Shown: positions 6,534 through 13,587 of the stretch, piece by piece
Layout of the letters: each line of letters starts with the position of its first letter
Position numbering within the stretch: position 1 is the first letter of the stretch
Assembly: GCA_964608735.1 (NCBI GenBank)
Contig: CAZSPL010000039.1
Location: forward strand, 1-21,752
Length of the DNA stretch: 21,752 nt
From: CAZSPL01 sp964608735
GTDB taxonomy: Bacteria > JAJVIF01 > JAPKYR01 > CAZSPL01
Direction of reading: 5' to 3'
Translations under genes and position numbers: made by a program
The notes under the pieces: model-generated
Told to the model about the DNA's origin: nothing
Seen by the model: the letters and a program-made list of their open reading frames with translations, nothing else
Database searches by the model: none

Positions 6534-8770
6534 TACAGTATGATCCGCTTCACTTCCATCACATCGTCGACGGTACGAAGGAGCCTTATGATGCGGTTCA
6601 ACTGCGTGGTATTGTGCACTTTCACCGTCAACTTCAAGCTTACGGTTTTGTCCTTGGCGAACTGCATTTTCATATCCGCGACGCTGGCATCGCCGGTGGT
6701 GGTGACCTCGGCGACGTCGCGTAGAACGCCGATCCTGTCGAGCGCCCAGAGCTGTATGTTCGCGACGAATGATTCATCGGTATGGGAGGCCCATTGAACC
6801 GGGACTTTCCGCTCGTTGTCGAGAAGCGGCGAATTCAACTGCGTGCAGTTTTCCCTGTGAAGCGTGACGCCCCGTCCCTTCGTGATGAAACCTATCACTT
6901 TGTCGCCGGGAATGGGGCGGCAGCATCGCGCGAAACGCACCCAGATATCATCCTCGCCGTCGACGAGCACGCCGAGCTTTTTTGCGTCGCCCTCAACAGC
7001 GGCCTGCGTATCCTCTTCCTCGGTCACGCTTATCGCGCGTTCGCGCTTGAGCCTGCTCTTCAACCTCTGCCGTACGCGGTTTAATACTTGCTTCGGGCTC
7101 TGGTCGCCGCGCCCGATTGCCGCGAGAAGCCCGTCGAGGGCCTTATATCCGTAATGAGTCAGTTCCCTCTTGAGAAGATCCTCTTTCGTAAGCTCCACGC
7201 TTGCCAGCCCGAGCTTCTTCTCTTCCTTTATGAGAAGTTCGTGTCCGAGCGCGATCTGTTCATCCTCGCTCTCCCTGCGGAACCAGTGCCGTATCTTCTG
7301 CGCCGCATAGGGGGAACGCACGAAGCCGAGCCAGTCGCGCGACGGTCCCACCTTCTTCTTCGTGGTGATGATCTCCACTATCTGGCCGTTCGTGAGCGGC
7401 GTGTTGAGCGGAACCATCCTCCCGTTAACGCGCGCGCCGCGGCATCGATGCCCGATCTCGGTGTGAATCTTGTACGCGAAATCGATGGGCGTCGCTCCCT
7501 GCGGAAGCGAGATAACATCGCCCTTCGGCGTGAACGCGAACACTTCGTCGGAGAAGAAATCGAGCTTGACGTTGTCAACGAATTTACGCGCGTCGCCCGT
7601 GTCGTCCTGCGCGTCGAGCGTCTGCCTCAGCCATTTCAGCTTTTCATCGAGGTCGGTGATGGTGCCGCGTTTTTCCTTGTATCTCCAGTGCGATGCTATT
7701 CCGAACTCGCACATCTCGTGCATTTCCTGGGTGCGTATCTGTATTTCGACGGGACGTTCCCTCGGCCCGAAAACCGTGGTGTGGATGGAACGGTAGCCGT
7801 TGGGCTTGGGACGCCCGATGTAGTCCTTGAACTTCTCGAAGATCGGGCTGTAGACCGAATGGATAGTGCCGAGGATGGCATAGCAGTCGCGTATTTCATC
7901 GGCGATAATTCGTACCGCCGTAAGATCGGTCAGTTCTTCATACCTCAACCCCTGGTCTTCCATCTTCCTCCATATCGAATATATATGTTTCGCGCGTCCC
8001 TGCACGCGGGCCTTGATCTCGGAGCGGTTGAGAAGCAGTTCGAGCGCCACGATGACTTCCTGCAAATATGCTTCGCGATCATCGCGCCGCATGTCGAGTT
8101 TCCTCGCGAGGTCGCTGTATGCCTCGGGATTGAGTATCTTGAACGACAGGTCTTCGAGCTGCCATTTAATCTGGTGTATCCCGAGCCTGTGGGCGAGGGG
8201 AGCGTAGAAATCGAGGGTCTCGCGAGCGATGGCGGCGCGCCGCTCGGGGGGCAGGTATTCTATGGTGCGTATGTTGTGCAGCCTGTCGGCGAGCTTGACG
8301 ATGACAACCCTGATGTCCTGCGCCATCGCAAGGAACATCTTCTTCTGGTTCTCCGCGCGGGTGTCGTCTATCTGCTGGAATTCGACACGCCCCAACTTGG
8401 TGACGCCGTCAACGAGCTCGGATATCTCCTTGCCGAAATTCTTCTCGATATCCTGCAGCGTCGTCTCGGTATCCTCGACTGTGTCGTGGAGGAATCCCGC
8501 GGCCACGCTCGGCGGGTCGAGTCGCAGGTGGGCGAGTATCCGCGCGACTTCGATGGGATGCGTGATGTAGTCATCCCCCGATTTGCGCTTCTTCTCCTTG
8601 TGGGCGTTTTCCGCGAACCTGTACGCCCGCAGTATGAGGTCGATGTCTGTCTTCTTGTCGAACTGCGCGTATGTGGCGAGGAGCTGCATCAGGCCGGTGC
8701 GCGGCTTGCCCTCGATATGGAGGTTCCAGTCGTCGAGTTTTTTCTTAAGCTGTTCCTCGGTAATTACCAT
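6533..8770 (-). CDS. rel: Bifunctional (p)ppGpp synthetase/hydrolase (RelA/SpoT family)
   Basis: The 745-residue enzyme has the full long-RSH architecture. The hydrolase HD site is intact: H71, H95-D96 (GFLHDTVEDT) and D162 (LADRLHN). The synthetase domain follows with RAKHIYSIWRKM (259-270), KDYIGRPKPNGYRSIHTT (315-332, D316) and EIQIRTQEMHE (342 onward, E342). TGS spans about 407-470 (FAFTPKGDVISLPQGATPID). A conserved zinc-finger/RIS segment carries FARCCRPIPGD (613-623) and HRENC. A C-terminal ACT domain covers about 670-745. Both catalytic sites look functional, so it should make and degrade the stringent-response alarmone at the ribosome, as a single Rel enzyme does in Firmicutes. An AGGAAG ribosome site lies 8 bases upstream. 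Its neighbours are apt upstream and dtd downstream, the same order as in Bacillus. Confidence 0.97.
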   Translation of the reverse strand: MVITEEQLKKKLDDWNLHIEGKPRTGLMQLLATYAQFDKKTDIDLILRAYRFAENAHKEKKRKSGDDYITHPIEVARILAHLRLDPPSVAAGFLHDTVEDTETTLQDIEKNFGKEISELVDGVTKLGRVEFQQIDDTRAENQKKMFLAMAQDIRVVIVKLADRLHNIRTIEYLPPERRAAIARETLDFYAPLAHRLGIHQIKWQLEDLSFKILNPEAYSDLARKLDMRRDDREAYLQEVIVALELLLNRSEIKARVQGRAKHIYSIWRKMEDQGLRYEELTDLTAVRIIADEIRDCYAILGTIHSVYSPIFEKFKDYIGRPKPNGYRSIHTTVFGPRERPVEIQIRTQEMHEMCEFGIASHWRYKEKRGTITDLDEKLKWLRQTLDAQDDTGDARKFVDNVKLDFFSDEVFAFTPKGDVISLPQGATPIDFAYKIHTEIGHRCRGARVNGRMVPLNTPLTNGQIVEIITTKKKVGPSRDWLGFVRSPYAAQKIRHWFRRESEDEQIALGHELLIKEEKKLGLASVELTKEDLLKRELTHYGYKALDGLLAAIGRGDQSPKQVLNRVRQRLKSRLKRERAISVTEEEDTQAAVEGDAKKLGVLVDGEDDIWVRFARCCRPIPGDKVIGFITKGRGVTLHRENCTQLNSPLLDNERKVPVQWASHTDESFVANIQLWALDRIGVLRDVAEVTTTGDASVADMKMQFAKDKTVSLKLTVKVHNTTQLNRIIRLLRTVDDVMEVKRIIL

Positions 8771-8804
8771 GCCGTGTCTTCCTGCGCCACAAGCGCCACA
8801 CTAT

Positions 8805-8810
8805 ATTATA
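8805..8810 (-). promoter_or_regulatory. -10 element of a candidate rel promoter
   Basis: A perfect TATAAT lies on the minus strand about 28 bases upstream of the expected leader end at the rel ATG. The matching -35 would fall inside the T-run of the apt terminator and is only a T-rich stretch, so promoter strength is doubtful or activator dependent. Confidence 0.45.
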
Positions 8811-8824
8811 CTATCGCGGTGAAA

Positions 8825-8857
8825 TAAAAAAACAGCCCGCGATATTTCATCCCGGGC
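8825..8857 (-). terminator. Rho-independent terminator after apt
   Basis: On the minus strand a GCCCG...CGGGC stem, extended by three inner pairs after one G-G mismatch, has a GAAAT loop and is followed by TG and a run of seven T. It lies about 35 bases past the apt stop and closes the operon that begins at about 13490. Confidence 0.8.
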
Positions 8858-8892
8858 GACCTCGTCCCCCCAGACCTGTTACACCTGTAAAA

Positions 8893-9405
8893 TCAGTACT
8901 TTATCAGGCTCAGTACGTCGTAACCGCTTATCTTCCGCATCCCTTCGAGAAACGTCAGTTCAATCACGAAGCCGAACCCGACCACTTCGCCGCCGCATTT
9001 CTCGACAAGCTTCGCCGTGGCCTCGGCGGTACCGCCGGTGGCGAGAAGGTCGTCGATGATAACCGAGCGCTCGGAGTTGCATACGCCGTCGATGTGAATT
9101 TCCAACGCGTCGGTGCCGTATTCCAGCTCGTATTCTTCCTTCAACGTGCTGTACGGCAGCTTGCCCGGTTTGCGTACCGGCACGAATCCGGCGTTGAGCC
9201 GCAATGCGAGCGGCCCGCCGAAGATGAATCCCCTTGATTCGATACCCACCACCTTGGTGATATTCTTGTCGCGGAAATGCTCGTAAAAACGGTTCACCGC
9301 TTCGTCGAACGCTTCGGGCGCCATCAGGAGCGGGGTAATGTCCTTGAACACGATTCCCGGCTTCGGGAAATCGGGGATATCCCTTATGTAATTCTTAAGT
9401 TCCAC
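8893..9405 (-). CDS. apt: Adenine phosphoribosyltransferase
   Basis: This enzyme salvages adenine with PRPP to give AMP. The product is 170 residues, the usual Apt size. Numbered from the GTG chosen here, the N-terminus reads MELKNYIRDIPDFPKPGI, which is the family opening. VVGIESRGF lies at about 52-60 and the PRPP-binding loop VIIDDLLATGGT at about 115-126. I chose the GTG at 9403-9405 because a GGAGG (9411-9415) stands exactly 5 bases upstream and the family N-terminus then fits. The frame also allows a GTG at 9417, giving four extra residues, but that codon overlaps the ribosome site. The stop of the HEPN-like gene lies 15 bases upstream, so translation is probably coupled. Apt next to rel and recJ is a conserved grouping in Firmicutes. 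Confidence 0.96.
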   Translation of the reverse strand: MELKNYIRDIPDFPKPGIVFKDITPLLMAPEAFDEAVNRFYEHFRDKNITKVVGIESRGFIFGGPLALRLNAGFVPVRKPGKLPYSTLKEEYELEYGTDALEIHIDGVCNSERSVIIDDLLATGGTAEATAKLVEKCGGEVVGFGFVIELTFLEGMRKISGYDVLSLIKY

Positions 9406-9410
9406 ATGGA

Positions 9411-9415
9411 CCTCC
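9411..9415 (-). promoter_or_regulatory. Shine-Dalgarno that decides the apt start
   Basis: GGAGG on the minus strand is followed by TCCAT and then GTG (9403-9405). The 5-base spacing supports initiation at that GTG rather than at the GTG at 9417 or the out-of-frame ATG at 9405-9407. Confidence 0.7.
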
Positions 9416-9420
9416 ACGGC

Positions 9421-9846
9421 TTATGCAAAATCGCTGATATGGTACTCTATTATCGGATCGGGATACTTCTTCATCAACTGCCCGAGCATCTCCACGAAAT
9501 CCTGTGTCACCTCTACGATCTTCCCCGCAAGCTCCGCGTCGATGTTGTCGTGTTTGCCGGCGATCGCTTCCTCGCGGTAGGTGTGTATCTTGTGCAGATG
9601 CTCGGCATAATTCCGGCTGACGATACGCTTTTTCACGAGTTCCTTGCGGTATATAGACGACACCGCCCGGTGGCTTGCCGCGTCCGCCCCGAGGTGGGCG
9701 AGCGTCGCCTTGGCTGCCATGAACATGATGTTATACGCTTCGTTGATGATATTCTCGTATTTCCCTTCATGGTATTCCCTCCCAAGCATCTTGGCTCTTA
9801 CGCGCGCTGACGTAATGAGCCGATCTATTTCTTCTCTCTCTGCCAT
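9421..9846 (-). CDS. Small HEPN-like helical protein (UPF0332-like), function unknown
   Basis: A 141-residue, almost wholly helical protein. The stretch from about 15 to 125 resembles the HEPN fold of UPF0332-type proteins: ARVRAKMLGREYHEGKYENI, then NEAYNIMFMAAKATLAHLG (35-53), a helix ending in YRKELVKKRIV, and a C-terminal helix with EVTQDFVEMLGQLMKK. The MFMAAKATL segment corresponds to the MFYAARALL-like core of that family. HEPN proteins include RNase toxins with an R-x4-6-H motif. Here the nearest pair is R91 and H99, with seven residues between, so the nuclease motif is not clearly present. No nucleotidyltransferase antitoxin partner is adjacent. It sits between recJ (54 bases) and apt (15 bases) in one operon, so a housekeeping or regulatory role is as likely as a toxin role. 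The HEPN call rests on pattern resemblance only. Confidence 0.6.
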   Translation of the reverse strand: MAEREEIDRLITSARVRAKMLGREYHEGKYENIINEAYNIMFMAAKATLAHLGADAASHRAVSSIYRKELVKKRIVSRNYAEHLHKIHTYREEAIAGKHDNIDAELAGKIVEVTQDFVEMLGQLMKKYPDPIIEYHISDFA

Positions 9847-9849
9847 CGG

Positions 9850-9864
9850 TTACATCATCCTCCC
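9850..9864 (-). promoter_or_regulatory. Shine-Dalgarno followed by an in-frame ATG-ATG-TAA mini-ORF before the HEPN-like gene
   Basis: On the minus strand GGGAGG is followed directly by ATG ATG TAA, then CCG and the ATG at 9844-9846 that opens the HEPN-like gene in the same frame. The Shine-Dalgarno is 12 bases from the real start, which is long, and 0 or 3 bases from the two-codon ORF. It could lower initiation of the gene, or be chance. Confidence 0.3.
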
Positions 9865-9900
9865 TGCAGTATTGCCCATTGTCCCGCACCCCCCATTCGC

Positions 9901-11625
9901 CTAATGGAACTCTATATCCATGAGGCGCAGCCGGGCGTTCCTGTAACCGCGGAATTCGTTCATCTCCGGGATTACCACCGCGTCCGCGCGCCCCGTAAGC
10001 TCCCTGTCGAATATGCCGTCGCGGTTCATGCCGAACCCGACAGCGTCCATCGTCTTTCCGTCCCCGCGCAGCCTGAGCCTGACATGGGTGCCGTCCCCCA
10101 TTGTAGCATAATCACATATTTCCAGGCCCTTCATTAAAAACGAAGGCTCCTCGTTGCCGCGTCCCCACGGCTGCGTCTTCATCAACTCCTCGACATCTTC
10201 CTCCCTGAAATCACCGGGTGTCAATTCACCGTCGGTGACAAGCTCCGGGCAGAATGACGCCGCGTCGACTTTGCAGGCGTCCGCCGTCGCGAGGTCGTTC
10301 ACGAAGCCGGGGAACTCATCGATGCGTAGTTTGAATCCGACCGCCCTCCTGTGGCCGCCGCAACTGATCAGGCTCCCGCTCGCTTCACGAAGCGCGCTCA
10401 ACAGGTCGAAGCTTCCCGATGTCCGTCCCGATCCCTTGCAGAAGCCCCCGTCGATATCGGTGGCGATGAGCGCCGGCCTCCGGTATTTATCTACCAGGCT
10501 CGATGCAATCAGCCCGAGAACACCTTCATGCCACTCCGGGTGCCTAAGCGCGAGTATCGGGCCGTCCCATCCGCCGGAGTCGAGCATCGCCGATGCTTCT
10601 TCCACTCCCTTCGACGTGTATGACTTGCGGCGGCGGTTCAGGTATTCCAGCCTCGATACCAGCTCGCTGATTTTCACGTTGTCTGCGGTGCTTAGCAGCG
10701 CGGCGGCGAGCTTCGGCGAGTCGAGACGTCCGGCTGAATTCAATCTCGGGCCGAGGACGAATCCGAAATTGAATACATTGATCTCGCGAGGGTTTACTCC
10801 CGCGCGCCTGGTTAGTTCGAGCAGTCCCGGCGGCGCGTCCTCAGCGAACGCCGCGAGTCCTCTTGCTACTATCGAACGGTTCTCCCCGCTGATGGGGCAC
10901 ACATCGACAACCGTGGCCATGGCGAGCAGCGAGAGGTTGCGGAGGATGAATTCATCGGCGCTTCGTCCGCAAGCCTTATGAACCATCGACACGAGCTTGG
11001 CGGCGACCATCGCTCCCGACAGGTCGGCGTAAGGATAGCCGCATCCGTCTATCTTGGGATCGACCACCGCGTATGCCCTTGGAAGTTCCTCAGGCGGCTC
11101 ATGGTGATCGGAAATTATAAGGTCGATTCCCGACTCGGCGAGGAATTCCGCTTCGGCAACGTTGGAGATGCCACAGTCGACCGATATCACGAGGGTCGTG
11201 CCGTCCGAAACCGCTTTCCGGAGGACATCCATGCTCAGCCCGTAGCCGTGGATCGTCCTTTCCGGCAGGAACAGCTTGCAGTTCGCGCCGAGTTCTTTCA
11301 GCCCCTCGTATGTGACAAGTCCACCAACGACCCCGTCTACGTCGTAATCCGAGCAGACCAGAATACTCTCGCCGGCGTCTATCGCGCCCTTGATTCTCGC
11401 TGCAGCTTTCTCGACATCGGGAAGAAGCTCTGCCGCATGAAGCCTTCCCGATTCGGGACTCAGATAATCAATCGAGTCGGATGGCCCGATGCCGCGGGCG
11501 CTGAGCAGCATCGAGAGCGGCTTCCCGGTGTTGGGATAGTCATTCAGGACAATGTCCGGAGTTTTCCAGCGGTAGCGTGGAAATGTCGGTGTCGATTCGC
11601 TATGTGCTTGCCATGTCTGGGGCAT
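9901..11625 (-). CDS. recJ: Single-stranded-DNA-specific exonuclease RecJ
   Basis: The 574-residue DHH/DHHA1-family nuclease degrades single-stranded DNA 5' to 3' in recombination and repair, feeding the RecFOR pathway whose RecO is also in this window. The catalytic motifs are present: CSDYDVDG with D93/D95/D97, SVDCGIS with D150, ISDHHEPP with D173-H174-H175, and ATVVDVCPI with D241. GPRLNSAGRLD lies at 292-302 and the DHHA1 block SCGGHRRAVGF at 421-431. An OB-type C-terminal domain fills the last 120 residues. Size is typical. No clear Shine-Dalgarno precedes the ATG, but its start overlaps the end of the DUF5658-like gene by 26 bases, which suggests translational coupling. Confidence 0.95.
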   Translation of the reverse strand: MPQTWQAHSESTPTFPRYRWKTPDIVLNDYPNTGKPLSMLLSARGIGPSDSIDYLSPESGRLHAAELLPDVEKAAARIKGAIDAGESILVCSDYDVDGVVGGLVTYEGLKELGANCKLFLPERTIHGYGLSMDVLRKAVSDGTTLVISVDCGISNVAEAEFLAESGIDLIISDHHEPPEELPRAYAVVDPKIDGCGYPYADLSGAMVAAKLVSMVHKACGRSADEFILRNLSLLAMATVVDVCPISGENRSIVARGLAAFAEDAPPGLLELTRRAGVNPREINVFNFGFVLGPRLNSAGRLDSPKLAAALLSTADNVKISELVSRLEYLNRRRKSYTSKGVEEASAMLDSGGWDGPILALRHPEWHEGVLGLIASSLVDKYRRPALIATDIDGGFCKGSGRTSGSFDLLSALREASGSLISCGGHRRAVGFKLRIDEFPGFVNDLATADACKVDAASFCPELVTDGELTPGDFREEDVEELMKTQPWGRGNEEPSFLMKGLEICDYATMGDGTHVRLRLRGDGKTMDAVGFGMNRDGIFDRELTGRADAVVIPEMNEFRGYRNARLRLMDIEFH

Positions 11626-12040
11626 TGTAGTATGTGAGCGTTATGATAACAAAAGGCAGATACACGATGAACAGGTAATAGATGATAGCCACCACGAGCA
11701 GGAACTGGATGGCGGTGCGCACCTGTTCGGGGCTGAAGCGGGTATCGCCCACCTTGAGCCCGGAGCTGTAGAAGAATCCGCGGATGAGCATAAGCGATAT
11801 CAGAAAAACCGCGAGCAGCTTGAAGATGACGAAATAAACAGGTCCCTTGACGAGAAAGTAGTCGATGAACCGGTTTGCTTCGCTGGCGAGGTTGCCGCCT
11901 TTCTGCAGCGCCATAGTCTGCCACGCGTCGGCGGCGTTGAGAATCCACAACAGACCGAGGTAGATGAAGAATTTGCGCCTGCTGGGCGTGGCGAGAAAAT
12001 TATATGCCCTGTTAACCAGGCTGAAGGGCGTGAACATCAT
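11600..12040 (-). CDS. DUF5658-like integral membrane protein
   Basis: A hydrophobic protein of 146 residues (145 from the second of two adjacent ATGs). Membrane segments are visible at about 25-46 (FFIYLGLLWILNAADAW), 66-89 (GPVYFVIFKLLAVFLISLML) and 108-137 (a long hydrophobic run around LLVVAIIYYLFIVYLPF, perhaps two passes). The LNAADA motif in the first segment and the following EANRFID recall DUF5658, whose members show N-x-x-D and E-x-N there. The function is unknown. An upstream extension to 12166 is open but lies inside the preceding gene in another frame and is not protein-like. GGGGGG lies 2 bases from the first ATG and 5 bases from the second. The gene begins 20 bases after the helical-repeat gene and overlaps recJ by 26 bases. 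Confidence 0.7.
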   Translation of the reverse strand: MMFTPFSLVNRAYNFLATPSRRKFFIYLGLLWILNAADAWQTMALQKGGNLASEANRFIDYFLVKGPVYFVIFKLLAVFLISLMLIRGFFYSSGLKVGDTRFSPEQVRTAIQFLLVVAIIYYLFIVYLPFVIITLTYYNAPDMAST

Positions 12041-12060
12041 TCCCCCCGCTTGAAACGGGT

Positions 12061-13446
12061 CTAATCGCCTTCCTGGACCTCCGCGTTGTTCAGGAAAACC
12101 TGGACCCCGAGAATGGCATCGGTAAGCGACAGCTCGTAAAACCCATTGACCGGCACGGGGTTCCATTCGAAATCATACTGCGAGTAAAAACCGTTGTATG
12201 CTTCATCGTAAGCCCTGTCATGTATCAGGTCGGAAATCCCCTGGACCAGCTTAAGGTAATTGTAATCATCGAAGTAACGCAGGTAGCGCACGAGCGCTGA
12301 GTAAAGGAGCAGGTTGACGTCGGGACGCTTGGGCTCGAATTCATACTGCGATTTGCTCTCGTTGAACTTGTCGTAGAAGAGGCCATGCTCGAAATCGAAA
12401 AGCGGCGTAGTCTGATCGATAAACGGCGCCATTATCTCCTTCACCTTGTCGAGTATAGCTTCGTCCTTCGTCTGCTCGTAGTAATCCATCATGCGGTTAA
12501 GCGCCACCGCGAGCTCCGTTGTTTTATATGAGCCGATCGCCTTCGCGTTGGTATTGCCCGCCTGGCCGTATGTCAACTGCGTGTAGAACATCTTGTACTT
12601 GTCGTTATAGTCCGCCGCGATAAGTCCGTCATATAACGTCCTCGCTGCCTGGACATATAGCGGGTCTCCCTTTTCGGCATAAATCTGAAGCAGGACGACA
12701 TCGTTGAAGAATGTCGGCGACAGCGTTCTCGCCGCCTGTCGCTGCTCAAGAAGCGAACGCTGTTCCGCGGTCTGGGTGAGACGCCCCACCTTGTTGATGT
12801 AATCGGCGTATGTCCAGTAGCGTGAATCGCCGGTTATCTGGTAAAGCTCGACGAGATCGAAGAATGACTCCATGGTGTAGCGGGTCTGGGCGGGATGTGT
12901 CTCGAATATCTTCCGTACGAGCGAATTCATCCTGTCGTAGTCGTCATCGAAGATGGACATCGTGGGGTTAAGTCTCTTGTATTTCGCGAGGGCAAGCAGG
13001 TACTTGACATGCTTGCCGACATGCCCCAGCGCGTAGTTGGCATCGCCCTTGATGCCCGTCTTCACGTAGCCGGTATCGCGGTCCACGAATTCCACCGACT
13101 CGTCGAGCATCCGCTCTTCGCTCATGAAATAATATTCGTGGAGCAGCAGCAGCAGGTTTTCAATCTTGCTGTTGTATGCCAGCGTATCCGCGGGAAGCCT
13201 CACATCTTTACGCGACGGCGGCTCGAAACCGAGGTCTTCGAGTTTCAGGATGACTTTCTCTTTCGATGTGACCTCCGCCTGGATGGTCGCTTCCATTTCC
13301 GCCTGTTCCACCTTCACGAGTGCTTCCGGCTTGACAGGGGAAGTCTGCGATGTCTCGTACACGGCGATTGAGACAAAACCGGTTACCAGGGACAGAATAA
13401 CGGAGAAAAATACGGCTTCTATGCCCCGTACAAATGTTGTCGGCAC
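12061..13446 (-). CDS. Membrane-anchored helical-repeat protein, unknown function
   Basis: A 461-residue protein with one hydrophobic segment near the N-terminus (about 10-29, AVFFSVILSLVTGFVSIAVY), followed by a charged linker to about 85. The rest is predicted outside the membrane and mostly helical. Three motifs recur about 75-100 residues apart: KYKMFYTQLT, EHGLFYDKFNE and YNGFYSQYDFE. Repeated G/F-Y turns between helix pairs are typical of six-hairpin (alpha/alpha) toroids such as glucosamine 2-epimerase-like or glycosidase-like proteins. I see no catalytic signature and do not assign an enzyme. The start is a GTG with GGAGG 6 bases upstream, and a strong promoter lies about 50 bases before it. 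It heads the operon with the DUF5658-like gene, recJ, the HEPN-like gene and apt. Confidence 0.7.
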   Translation of the reverse strand: MPTTFVRGIEAVFFSVILSLVTGFVSIAVYETSQTSPVKPEALVKVEQAEMEATIQAEVTSKEKVILKLEDLGFEPPSRKDVRLPADTLAYNSKIENLLLLLHEYYFMSEERMLDESVEFVDRDTGYVKTGIKGDANYALGHVGKHVKYLLALAKYKRLNPTMSIFDDDYDRMNSLVRKIFETHPAQTRYTMESFFDLVELYQITGDSRYWTYADYINKVGRLTQTAEQRSLLEQRQAARTLSPTFFNDVVLLQIYAEKGDPLYVQAARTLYDGLIAADYNDKYKMFYTQLTYGQAGNTNAKAIGSYKTTELAVALNRMMDYYEQTKDEAILDKVKEIMAPFIDQTTPLFDFEHGLFYDKFNESKSQYEFEPKRPDVNLLLYSALVRYLRYFDDYNYLKLVQGISDLIHDRAYDEAYNGFYSQYDFEWNPVPVNGFYELSLTDAILGVQVFLNNAEVQEGD

Positions 13447-13494
13447 GGAAATCCTCCAGCTTGAAGCGCTTAAGCATATTTAAAATTTGTTTGA

Positions 13495-13523
13495 ATTTTA
13501 CTCAATCGATGCCCCGATTTCAA
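13495..13523 (-). promoter_or_regulatory. Promoter of the recJ-apt operon
   Basis: On the minus strand TTGAAA (13518-13523) and TAAAAT (13495-13500) are separated by exactly 17 bases, each matching 5/6 of the sigma-70 consensus. It lies just after the terminator of the CYTH gene and about 50 bases before the GTG at 13446. Confidence 0.65.
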
Positions 13524-13538
13524 CGTGTCGCGCCTATG

Positions 13539-13564
13539 AAAAAGCCCGGTATGTTCCCGGGCTT
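13539..13564 (-). terminator. Rho-independent terminator after the CYTH gene
   Basis: On the minus strand an uninterrupted AAGCCCGG/CCGGGCTT stem with a 7-base loop leads into TTTTT. It starts about 24 bases past the CYTH gene stop and separates that gene from the recJ operon promoter. Confidence 0.85.
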
Positions 13565-13587
13565 GGTTATCGCTTTAATACCGCCGG

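Noticed and set aside
7088..8827. Long plus-strand ORF of 579 codons
   Set aside because: It lies wholly antisense to rel, whose catalytic motifs are all intact; its translation has no family features and reflects GC-rich codon bias.
9421..9846. HEPN-like gene as half of a toxin-antitoxin pair
   Set aside because: No nucleotidyltransferase or other antitoxin-like gene is adjacent, and the R-x4-6-H motif is not clear.
12041..12166. N-terminal extension of the DUF5658-like gene to 12166
   Set aside because: It overlaps the 3' part of the preceding gene in another frame, is rich in G/R/P, and the ATG at 12040 has its own purine-rich site.
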